A stretch of 64,000 nt of DNA from Pseudomonas typographi (GTDB lineage Bacteria > Pseudomonadota > Gammaproteobacteria > Pseudomonadales > Pseudomonadaceae): positions 1-64,000 of the forward strand of contig NZ_JAAOCA010000025.1 of NCBI RefSeq assembly GCF_014694385.1, in the 5' to 3' direction. A model generated the notes under the pieces. The model searched no databases and had not been told where the DNA came from. It was given only the letters and a program-made list of their open reading frames with translations. This document shows, piece by piece, positions 44,260 through 51,877 of this stretch. The stretch's first letter is position 1, and the number at the start of each line of letters is the position of its first letter. Position numbers and translations under genes: made by a program.

Positions 44260-45743
44260 GGGGCGATCTCTTCGAGCAACTGACGAATGGTCGGAATCAG
44301 ATCGGCCGCCGCGAGCCCGCGGCCCTTGGCGCCCTGCCGCTCGCCGGCCATTGCGTGCAACCATACCCCCAGGCAGGCTGCGTCAAAAGCCTGCACATGC
44401 TGGCCAAGTAAGGCGCCGATTAGGCCGGCAAGCACATCGCCCAGGCCGCCGGTGGCCATCGCCGGGTGGCCATGTGCGCACACCGCCAGGCTGCCGTTGG
44501 GGGCAGCCACCAAGCTGCCGCTGCCCTTGAGCACGACCACACAGCCGTAGCGCTCGGCCAATGCCCGCACCGCAGCGGGGCGGTCGGCCTGCACCTGGGG
44601 CGTCGATAGGCCGAGCAGGCGCGCGGCTTCGCCGGGGTGGGGGGTGATCACCGCCTGCGCGGGCAACCGCACCGCACCCTGCGCGACCAAGTTAAGTGCA
44701 TCGGCATCCCACACCTGGGGCTTGTCGCTGGCGGCAGCCACCGACAGCAGGCTACGGCCCCAGGCGCCCTGCCCCAAGCCGGGCCCGACCACCAGCACCG
44801 ACGCCGGCTCGGCCAGTGCCAGCAATTGGTTGGCCGACTGCACGGCGGCGGCCATGACCTCTGGCAACCGCACCAGGGCCGCGCCCACATGTTCGGCACG
44901 GGTGGCCAGCGACACCATGCCGGCACCGCCGCGCAGGGCCATTTCGGCGCTCATCAAGGTGGCCCCGCCGGTGCCGTGGTCGCCACCGATCACCAGCACG
45001 CGGCCAAACTGCCCTTTGTGGGCGGTCGCCGCGCGACGGGCGGGCAGCACCAGGTTATCCGGCGCCAGCAGGCGCGCCGCCGGCGGCTGGGCGGCGATGA
45101 TCGAAGCGCTGGCCTGCAAACAGTCGAACACCACCTCGCCAACCTGGTCGGCGGCCTGGCCGGTGAACAGGCCCAGCTTCAAGCCGATGAAGGTGACCGT
45201 TAGCTGCGCGCGCACGGCTTGCCCCAACACGCTGCCGGTGTCGGCACACAGCCCGGACGGAATATCTACCGCTACCACCGGCAAGCTGCTGTTATTCAGG
45301 GTTTCGATCACCGCCGCATAGGGCGCCCTGACCTCACCCTTGAGCCCCGTGCCAAGCAGGGCGTCCAGCACCACCCCAGCCAAGCTGGCGCCGGCGTGCC
45401 ACGGCGCCATCGGTACCTGCCCGGCCACCGCCTGTGCGTGGGCTTGGGCAGCATCGCCGCGCAGGCGGCCGGGCTCTACCACTTGCCATACCTGCACGGC
45501 CCAGCCGGCGCGGTGCGCCAGGCAGGCCACCAGGTAACCGTCGCCGGCGTTGTTGCCGTGGCCGGCCAGCACGGTCAATTGGCCCGCTTGTGGCCAACGG
45601 CGGCGCACTGCACGCCACGTGGCCAGGGCAGCACGCTGCATCAACTCGAAACCTGGGGTACCGGCCGCGATCAGGCGCGCATCGAGTTCACGCACCTGGG
45701 CGGCGCTGTACAGGTGATCGGAAAGGCGGTGGTCGGTCGGCAT
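44247..45743 (-). CDS. nnrD: Bifunctional NAD(P)H-hydrate epimerase / ADP-dependent hydrate dehydratase
   Basis: A 498-residue repair enzyme that restores hydrated NADH and NADPH. The N-terminal YjeF_N epimerase domain (about residues 10-215) has AGHGNNAGDGYLVA. The C-terminal ribokinase-like dehydratase (about 225-490) has the ITPHPGEAARLL and GGLGDVLAG motifs. The ATG ending at 45743 (MPTDHRLSDHLYSAAQ) fits the family. It is divergent from queG with a 64-bp gap. Confidence 0.94.
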   Translation of the reverse strand: MPTDHRLSDHLYSAAQVRELDARLIAAGTPGFELMQRAALATWRAVRRRWPQAGQLTVLAGHGNNAGDGYLVACLAHRAGWAVQVWQVVEPGRLRGDAAQAHAQAVAGQVPMAPWHAGASLAGVVLDALLGTGLKGEVRAPYAAVIETLNNSSLPVVAVDIPSGLCADTGSVLGQAVRAQLTVTFIGLKLGLFTGQAADQVGEVVFDCLQASASIIAAQPPAARLLAPDNLVLPARRAATAHKGQFGRVLVIGGDHGTGGATLMSAEMALRGGAGMVSLATRAEHVGAALVRLPEVMAAAVQSANQLLALAEPASVLVVGPGLGQGAWGRSLLSVAAASDKPQVWDADALNLVAQGAVRLPAQAVITPHPGEAARLLGLSTPQVQADRPAAVRALAERYGCVVVLKGSGSLVAAPNGSLAVCAHGHPAMATGGLGDVLAGLIGALLGQHVQAFDAACLGVWLHAMAGERQGAKGRGLAAADLIPTIRQLLEEIAPCRR

Positions 45744-45807
45744 GGGTCTACCATCGGCGCGGATGTCTGGCAGAATTATACGCACCAAACAGCGGTTTCC
45801 TCAGCTC

Positions 45808-46884
45808 ATGACTTCCCTGCCCCACAACCTCCCCGCGCTGGCCGAACAAATCAAGGCCTGGGGCCGCGAACTGGGCTTCCAGCAAGTGGGCATTGCCACG
45901 GTCGAACTCGGCGAACACGAGCAGCACCTCAAACGCTGGCTGGCGGCGGGCTACCATGGGGAAATGGACTACATGGCCGCCCATGGCGATAAACGCTCGC
46001 GGCCGGCCGAATTGGTGCCGGGTACCGTCCGGGTAGTCTCATTGCGCATGGACTACCTGCCAGGTGATACGCAAATGGCCCAACGCCTGGCGCAGCCGGA
46101 AAAAGCCTATGTGTCGCGCTACGCCCTGGGCCGCGACTATCACAAATTGATCCGCAAACGCGTGGCCCAGTTGGCCGAAAAGGTCCAGGGGCTGATCGGG
46201 CCGTTCGGCTATAGGGCATTCGTCGACAGCGCCCCGGTGCTGGAAAAAGCCATTGCCGAGCAGGCCGGGCTAGGCTGGATCGGCAAGAACACCCTGGTGC
46301 TCAACCGCCAGGCCGGCAGTTATTTTTTTCTCGCCGAGTTGTTCCTCGACCTACCGCTGCCGGCCGACCCCGCCTACGGCAGTGAACATTGCGGGCGCTG
46401 CAGCGCCTGCCTGGATATTTGCCCCACCCAGGCCTTCGCCGGCCCCTACCAACTCGATGCCCGGCGCTGCATCTCTTACCTTACGATCGAGCTTAAAGGC
46501 CCCATCCCCGTCGAACTGCGGCCGTTGATTGGTAACCGCGTGTTCGGTTGCGACGATTGCCAGATCGTTTGCCCGTGGAACCGTTTTGCCCGGCCATCGG
46601 GCGAAGGGGACTTCGCGCCGCGCCATGGCCTGGACAACACTGAGCTGGCGGCGCTGTTTCGCTGGGATGAGCCCACCTTCCTCAGCCAAACGGAAGGCTC
46701 GCCCCTGCGCCGGGCCGGCTATGAGCGCTTTTTGCGCAACCTGGCGGTAGGGCTGGGCAATGCACCGGCTACGGTGCCCGTGCTCGAAGCACTCAAGGCG
46801 CGCCGCGAACACCCCTCGGCGCTGGTGCGCGAGCATGTTGGGTGGGCCTTGGCAAGGCACGGCGCGGCCCCGCTGAAGGGCTGA
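45808..46884 (+). CDS. queG: Epoxyqueuosine reductase QueG
   Basis: A 358-residue cobalamin- and 4Fe-4S-dependent enzyme that makes the last step of queuosine in tRNA. The two ferredoxin-type clusters are CGRCSACLDICPTQAF and CDDCQIVCPWN. The conserved YARGRDY segment appears as YALGRDYHK. A HEAT-like helical tail follows. The start ATG at 45808 is preferred; the -10-like TATACG lies about 30 bases before it. Confidence 0.95.
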   Translation: MTSLPHNLPALAEQIKAWGRELGFQQVGIATVELGEHEQHLKRWLAAGYHGEMDYMAAHGDKRSRPAELVPGTVRVVSLRMDYLPGDTQMAQRLAQPEKAYVSRYALGRDYHKLIRKRVAQLAEKVQGLIGPFGYRAFVDSAPVLEKAIAEQAGLGWIGKNTLVLNRQAGSYFFLAELFLDLPLPADPAYGSEHCGRCSACLDICPTQAFAGPYQLDARRCISYLTIELKGPIPVELRPLIGNRVFGCDDCQIVCPWNRFARPSGEGDFAPRHGLDNTELAALFRWDEPTFLSQTEGSPLRRAGYERFLRNLAVGLGNAPATVPVLEALKARREHPSALVREHVGWALARHGAAPLKG

Positions 46885-46928
46885 TGGCCACGCACGTTGC
46901 ACGGGGGGCTGGGCAGGCCCGCGCCGGT

Positions 46929-47471
46929 TCACACCCTGATGAAATGCTTACGGTAATGCTGCAATTCGGCAATAGACTCGCGGATGTCATCCAGGGCTAG
47001 GTGCGTGCTGCCCTTGCTGAAGCTGTCTTTCACATGGGGCGCCCAGCGTGCGGCCAGTTCCTTGAGGGTCGAAACGTCCAGGTTGCGGTAATGAAAGTAG
47101 CCTTCCAGCGCCGGCATATGCCGGTAGAGGAACCGGCGGTCTTGGCAGATGCTGTTGCCACAGATCGGCGATTTGCCCTTCGGCACCCACTGTTCGAGAA
47201 AGGCGAGGGTTTGTGCCTCGGCCTCAGCCATGGAAACGCTGCTCGTGCGCACGCGCTGGGTCAGCCCAGAGCCGCCGTGTTGGCGGGTGTTCCATTCGTC
47301 CATGCGGGCAAGCACTTCATCGCTATGGTGGATGGCGATCACTGGCCCTTCGGCCAAGGTGTTGAGCTCGCTGTCGGTAACGATGGTGGCCATCTCGATG
47401 ATGACGTCGCTGTCTGGGTCCAGCCCGGTCATTTCCAGGTCGATCCAGATCAGGTTTTGTGGGTTTTGCAT
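46929..47471 (-). CDS. orn: Oligoribonuclease
   Basis: A 180-residue DEDDh exoribonuclease that clears dinucleotides, including pGpG from cyclic-di-GMP turnover in Pseudomonas. The first Asp/Glu motif is in WIDLEMTGLDPDSD and the last in HLALDDIRESIAEL. The ATG ending at 47471 follows AAGGAG. It is divergent from rsgA (103 bp apart). Confidence 0.96.
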   Translation of the reverse strand: MQNPQNLIWIDLEMTGLDPDSDVIIEMATIVTDSELNTLAEGPVIAIHHSDEVLARMDEWNTRQHGGSGLTQRVRTSSVSMAEAEAQTLAFLEQWVPKGKSPICGNSICQDRRFLYRHMPALEGYFHYRNLDVSTLKELAARWAPHVKDSFSKGSTHLALDDIRESIAELQHYRKHFIRV

Positions 47472-47574
47472 ACTGTGCTCCTTGGCTACTGCTGCGCAGT
47501 TTAGCCCAGTCATCGTGCTAAACTCGCGTGCTTCAACCCGCCGGCGGCTTATACCGCGCTTACACGAGAAGTTC

Positions 47575-48606
47575 ATGGCCAAACGCCAGCTCACCCGCCG
47601 CCAAGCCTGGCGCATCGACAAGGTCCAGAATGAGCGCGCCTCCCGCGCCGCCAGGCGCGAGTCGCAAGCGCTGGAAACCCTCGAAGGGGGCGACCTGGGG
47701 CCGGAGCAAAACGGCCTGGTGATCGCCCACTTCGGGGTGCAGGTCGAGGTCGAAGGCCTGGGCGGTGACCACGACGGCCAGGTTGCCCGCTGCCACTTGC
47801 GCGCCAACCTGCCCACGCTGGTAACGGGCGACCATGTGGTGTGGCGCGCCGGCAACCAGGGGGACGGCGTGATCGTGGCGCAGTTGCCCCGCCGCAGCGA
47901 GCTGTGCCGGCCCGACTCACGTGGCCAGCTCAAACCTGTGGCCGGTAACGTCGATCAAATCGTGATCGTGTTCGCGCCGGCACCCGAGCCCCACGCCAAC
48001 CTGATCGACCGCTACCTGGTCGCCGCCGAGCATGCGGGCATCCAGCCGCTGCTGTTACTGAACAAGGCCGACATCCTCGACGAGCAAAACGGCCCGGCAC
48101 TGCATGCGCTGCTGCAGGTGTACCGCGACTTGGGTTACCCGCTGCTGGAAGTGTCGGCGCACCAGGGCAATGGCATGCAGCACCTGCAGGAGCAACTCAA
48201 AGGGCATACCAGTGTGTTCGTCGGCCAATCGGGTGTGGGCAAATCCTCGCTGGTCAACGGCTTGCTGCCCGGCGTAGGCACACGTGTAGGGGCGCTGTCG
48301 CAATGGTCGGGCCAGGGCACCCACACCACCACCACGGCCCGGCTGTTCCACTTCCCAGGCGGCGGCAACCTGATCGACTCACCTGGCATTCGCGAATTCG
48401 GGCTGGTGCATGTGAGCCGTGACGACGTCGAAGCGGGGTTCATCGAGTTCGCAGGGTTACTGGGGCACTGCCGCTTCCGCGACTGCAAGCATGATCGGGA
48501 GCCGGGCTGTGCATTGCTCGAAGCGCTGGCGGCCGGGCGCATCCACCCGCAACGCATGCACAGCTACCGCTCGATCATCGCCAGCCTGCCCAAGGAAACC
48601 TTCTGA
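47575..48606 (+). CDS. rsgA: Small ribosomal subunit biogenesis GTPase RsgA
   Basis: A 343-residue circularly permuted GTPase that checks 30S subunit maturation. An OB fold (about residues 45-110) precedes the permuted G domain, in which LLLNKAD comes before the P-loop GQSGVGKSSLVN. A C-terminal zinc site is formed by CRFRDCKHDREPGC. After it comes a 259-bp non-coding gap with weak GC-rich hairpins and then the TIR genes, so rsgA no longer neighbours motB. Confidence 0.96.
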   Translation: MAKRQLTRRQAWRIDKVQNERASRAARRESQALETLEGGDLGPEQNGLVIAHFGVQVEVEGLGGDHDGQVARCHLRANLPTLVTGDHVVWRAGNQGDGVIVAQLPRRSELCRPDSRGQLKPVAGNVDQIVIVFAPAPEPHANLIDRYLVAAEHAGIQPLLLLNKADILDEQNGPALHALLQVYRDLGYPLLEVSAHQGNGMQHLQEQLKGHTSVFVGQSGVGKSSLVNGLLPGVGTRVGALSQWSGQGTHTTTTARLFHFPGGGNLIDSPGIREFGLVHVSRDDVEAGFIEFAGLLGHCRFRDCKHDREPGCALLEALAAGRIHPQRMHSYRSIIASLPKETF

Positions 48607-48865
48607 CCGCCCATTGGGGCCTGGTGCCCAGGGGCACGCACGCCCATTGACGCGTGGGTATTGCTCCCGGGCGAGGCGCCGTGGCAAGCCATCGCAGGGC
48701 TATGGCGAGTAGGCGGCACCGCGCCCCAGCAGCATAACCGCGGCCACCATGGGGTAGCCGACGGCTGAAGCCTCCACTCGGAAAACATAACGTTTTTCAA
48801 CCATTGTGGCCTCGCCCTCCGAAACTGCCAAAGGTAGCACCGTTTACCGTTCACGAGCGCCGGCC

Positions 48866-49267
48866 ATGCCTATCTACCCTTTGTTCGCCAGCCATTCCTG
48901 GAGCTACTGCGACGCCCATGCGCGCCTGATACAAATGCTCAGGGCCCACCCGGAAATAGACGTACGCAGTTTAGCCGTGCCGAACCGGGCGCCGAACCTC
49001 GATGGGCCCGCCGCCGATACGCTGGCGTTTGCGCTGGAGGCCAAGATTCGCCCCTGCGCGGTGGTGCTGATCATGGCCGGGGTCTATGCAACCTACAGCG
49101 CCTGGATCAACCCGGAAATCGAGATCGCCAAGCGCTTGGGCAAGCCCATCATCGCGGTCAAGCCCTGGGGGCCCCAACGTATTTCCGGGCCTGTGCGCGC
49201 GGCGGCCAACGAGGAATGCCCGTGGAACAGCGTCAGCATCGTGCGGGCCATCACCCGGTGGGCATGA
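48866..49267 (+). CDS. ThsB-like TIR-domain protein (MTH538/DUF1863 family)
   Basis: A 133-residue stand-alone TIR-like protein. The ASHSWSY start, the IRPCAVVLIMAGVYATYS strand and the KPIIAVKPWG strand are characteristic of the DUF1863/MTH538 family that contains Thoeris ThsB. The putative catalytic Glu84 lies in SAWINPEIEIA, aligned with the NADase Glu of ThsB and SARM1. The ATG at 48866 is chosen because the conserved fold begins there; a GTG at 48806 would add 20 residues, and no strong ribosome-binding site is seen for either. The preceding gap 48607-48865 has no gene that I can support. It is followed by a second TIR gene after 43 bp. Defence is inferred. Confidence 0.83.
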   Translation: MPIYPLFASHSWSYCDAHARLIQMLRAHPEIDVRSLAVPNRAPNLDGPAADTLAFALEAKIRPCAVVLIMAGVYATYSAWINPEIEIAKRLGKPIIAVKPWGPQRISGPVRAAANEECPWNSVSIVRAITRWA

Positions 49268-49310
49268 GCGGCGGGTATTTCCGCGCACTGGCCAGCAAGC
49301 GGCATGTGGG

Positions 49311-49811
49311 ATGAGCGTTTTCATTTCGTACCGGCACACCGACCGTTCCCAAGCCTTGGCCGTGCAAGAGCGGCTTCGGCATCAAGGCATAGACACGCGC
49401 CTGGACGTGATGGATGAGCCGGCGCGCAGTACCGGTGACATTGCCCGGCTAATCACCGGGCGCATCCGCGAAGCTACGCATTTGCTGGCGGTGGTATCAC
49501 AGCCTATCGGCCAAGCCTGGTGGGTACCGTTCGGCATAGGCGAAGCCGCCATTACCGATACGCGCATCACCACGCTTCAGGTGGGGCTGGCCAAGCTGCC
49601 GGAATACCTCGACCAATGGCCGCTGCTACGTACCTATAGCGACCTTAGCGCGTTCATATACGAGTACCACAAGGACCGGCAAGCCGCATTGCTCGATTCG
49701 ATCGGCCTGCAACGCTGCGTGTTTCGCGAAGGCGTTGGCCACAGCTGCGGGGCACTGCGCACGGCGGAAGATTTCCACCGCGCGCTCAGGCAGCGCCTCA
49801 AGGGCGTGTGA
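49311..49811 (+). CDS. TIR-domain protein, catalytic Glu apparently replaced by Gly
   Basis: A 166-residue protein starting MSVFISYRHTDRSQAL, a standard bacterial TIR domain (about residues 1-115) with a short helical C-terminus. In relatives that I know, the alphaC region reads WWVPFEIG; here residues 71-77 are WVPFGIG, so the Glu equivalent to the NADase residue is Gly75 (codon GGC, two changes from a Glu codon). Glu78 in GEA remains. It may therefore bind rather than cut NAD or its products. The stop codon (49809-49811) abuts the motB stop codon (49812-49814) on the other strand. Confidence 0.8.
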   Translation: MSVFISYRHTDRSQALAVQERLRHQGIDTRLDVMDEPARSTGDIARLITGRIREATHLLAVVSQPIGQAWWVPFGIGEAAITDTRITTLQVGLAKLPEYLDQWPLLRTYSDLSAFIYEYHKDRQAALLDSIGLQRCVFREGVGHSCGALRTAEDFHRALRQRLKGV

Positions 49812-50885
49812 CTAAAGCGGCTTGCCGGCGCCCTGCATTTGCAGTGCGCCGCTGTCGAAAATATTTAGTTTTTCGCGTAGCTCACGCGGCTGAACCGGTG
49901 GGTTGGGGTCCAGGCGTGCCGCGCCAGGCGCAGTGCCAGGGGCCGGTACGGCGGCGCCTGGGCCCGGGGCAGGTGCGGCGGGGCCAGGGGGCGGCGCCGC
50001 CGCATCCGGCGCAGCGCCATCGCCACCTTCGGCCGCGCCGCCTTCGATGGCGCGCTGGGCCTTCTTGGTCAGTACGGTGATGTCGATCCGGCGGTTGATC
50101 GGGTTGAGCGGGTTGTTGCGGTCGAACAAAGCCGAAGAGCCATAGCCCACCACCCGCGCCACCTGCCCTTCTGGATAGCTGCCGGCCACTAGCGCCCGCC
50201 GGGCGGCGTTGGCGCGGTTGGCCGACAACTCCCAGTTGCCGAAATCGCCGGCGGCTGAATAGGGCTTGGCATCGGTGTGGCCACTGATGCTGACCTTGTT
50301 CGGCACTTCCTTGATGGTATCGGCCATGGCCAGCAGCAGGTCTTCGAAGTAAGGCTTCAGCCGCGCGCTACCGAGGTCGAACATAGGGCGGTTCTCGGCA
50401 TCCATGATCTGGATGCGCAGGCCATCCTGGGTGATCTCGATCAAGATCTGGTCCTTGAACTTGGCCAATTGCGGGTTCTGGTCGATCTTGTTCTGCAACT
50501 CTTGCAGTAACAGTTCCAGCCGGTCCTTTTCAACCTTTTCGGCAATGTTCTCGGCCTGGTCCGGGGTTAGCTGGTTTTGCGCCTCCGGCCTGGGCGGTGC
50601 TTCGTTGGTGTCCGGGTTCAGCGTGTGGTCGGGGGCCAACTGGGGCGAACCGCCCAGGTCGATGACATAGGGCGAGCCACCTTCGGTGAAACCGATCGGG
50701 TCTTTGAAGTAACCGGCAATGGCGAGCTTTTGCTCCGGTGTGGCATTAGACAACAACCAAAGCACCAAGAAGAACGCCATCATCGCCGTAGCAAAGTCGG
50801 CGAAGGCGATTTTCCAGGCGCCGCCGTGGTGCCCGGCGGCGAAGCGTTTTACCCGCTTGATGATGATTGGCTGGTTGTTTTCCAT
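49812..50885 (-). CDS. motB: Flagellar motor stator protein MotB
   Basis: A 357-residue stator subunit. The single transmembrane helix (about residues 26-46) carries the proton-binding Asp30 in AFADFATAMMAFFLVLW. The OmpA-like peptidoglycan-binding domain contains ISGHTDAKPY and the NPINRRIDI motif. The C-terminal tail (about 275-345) is a low-complexity Pro/Ala/Gly stretch. It is four bases after motA. Its stop abuts the convergent TIR gene with no terminator in between. Confidence 0.95.
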   Translation of the reverse strand: MENNQPIIIKRVKRFAAGHHGGAWKIAFADFATAMMAFFLVLWLLSNATPEQKLAIAGYFKDPIGFTEGGSPYVIDLGGSPQLAPDHTLNPDTNEAPPRPEAQNQLTPDQAENIAEKVEKDRLELLLQELQNKIDQNPQLAKFKDQILIEITQDGLRIQIMDAENRPMFDLGSARLKPYFEDLLLAMADTIKEVPNKVSISGHTDAKPYSAAGDFGNWELSANRANAARRALVAGSYPEGQVARVVGYGSSALFDRNNPLNPINRRIDITVLTKKAQRAIEGGAAEGGDGAAPDAAAPPPGPAAPAPGPGAAVPAPGTAPGAARLDPNPPVQPRELREKLNIFDSGALQMQGAGKPL

Positions 50886-50888
50886 GGC

Positions 50889-51740
50889 TTAGCGACCGCG
50901 CACGGCTTCTTCAAGCTCGGAAAAGCTCGGCCGGTGCGCCGGGTACAGCACCTTGCGGCCGAATTCCACCGCCAGCGTGGGCGGCATGCCCGAGGCCGAG
51001 GCCACCAACGAAGCCTTGAGGGCTTCGTAAACGTTCAGCTCTTCCTTAGCGTCGTGGCCCAGGCATTGCGACAGCGGGCCAAAGAAGCCGTAGGCGGCCA
51101 TGATACCGAAAAAGGTACCGACCAATGCCCCGCCCACATGGCCACCGATGGCGGCTTTATCACCGTCGCCGAGCGCCGCCATGGTCACCACGATACCCAA
51201 TACCGCCGCCACGATACCGAACCCGGGTAGGCCTTCGGCAACGCTCTGCACTGCGTGGGAAGGGTGCTCCAGCTCTTCCTTCATGCTTTGCAGCTCCATG
51301 TCGAACAACCCTTCGAGCTCATGGGGCGCCATGTTGCCCGACGTCATAATGCGCAAGTAGTCGCAGATAAACGCGGTCATGCGCGCGTCCTTGAGCACGC
51401 TGGGGTACTTGGCGAAGATCGGGCTGGCGGCGGCGTCTTCGATATCCGCTTCAATGGCCATCATGCCTTCGCGGCGGCTTTTGGTGAGGATCTCGTAGAC
51501 CAAACCGAGCATTTCGATATAGAACGCGTGGGTGAACCGCGAACTGAACATCTTCAAGGCTTTCTTGAATACGTGCAGGGTCATCGCGCCCGAATTGGCC
51601 TGAAGGAACGCGCCCAGGCAGGCGCCGCCGATGATCATGACCTCGAAAGGCTGGATCAAAGCCGCCAATTGGCCGTGAGACAGGAGGTATCCACCGATCA
51701 CGCTCGCGAATACGACGATGATGCCGATAATTTTAGCCAT
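50889..51740 (-). CDS. motA: Flagellar motor stator protein MotA
   Basis: A 283-residue membrane protein with four transmembrane helices that conducts protons with MotB to drive the flagellar motor. It starts MAKIIGIIVVFASVIGGYLLSHG and has the conserved cytoplasmic segment with torque-related charged residues and the PGFGIVAAVLGIVVTMAALGDGD pore-helix region. As is usual in Pseudomonas, this MotAB pair is far from the flagellar gene cluster. Confidence 0.95.
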   Translation of the reverse strand: MAKIIGIIVVFASVIGGYLLSHGQLAALIQPFEVMIIGGACLGAFLQANSGAMTLHVFKKALKMFSSRFTHAFYIEMLGLVYEILTKSRREGMMAIEADIEDAAASPIFAKYPSVLKDARMTAFICDYLRIMTSGNMAPHELEGLFDMELQSMKEELEHPSHAVQSVAEGLPGFGIVAAVLGIVVTMAALGDGDKAAIGGHVGGALVGTFFGIMAAYGFFGPLSQCLGHDAKEELNVYEALKASLVASASGMPPTLAVEFGRKVLYPAHRPSFSELEEAVRGR

Positions 51741-51877
51741 AGGTCAGGAGCACTTCGAAAACCAAAGGGGGCACGGCACTGACTGCCGCTTCAATCTCTG
51801 CTTCTAACTATCGGCCGAAGTGCGCCAGACTATAGTCACCCCTTGTGAAAAATCAGACCCCAACCTGCAGGCTCCCT

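Noticed and set aside
48607..48865. Small minus-strand ORF (34 codons, from about 48805 leftwards) between rsgA and the TIR genes
   Set aside because: Too short, no ribosome-binding site that I can defend and no recognisable product; the gap is better treated as the upstream region of the TIR genes.
48866..49811. A complete Thoeris system
   Set aside because: Only TIR-type components are present. No SIR2-SLOG or other ThsA effector is found within the window, so the Thoeris name is not justified.
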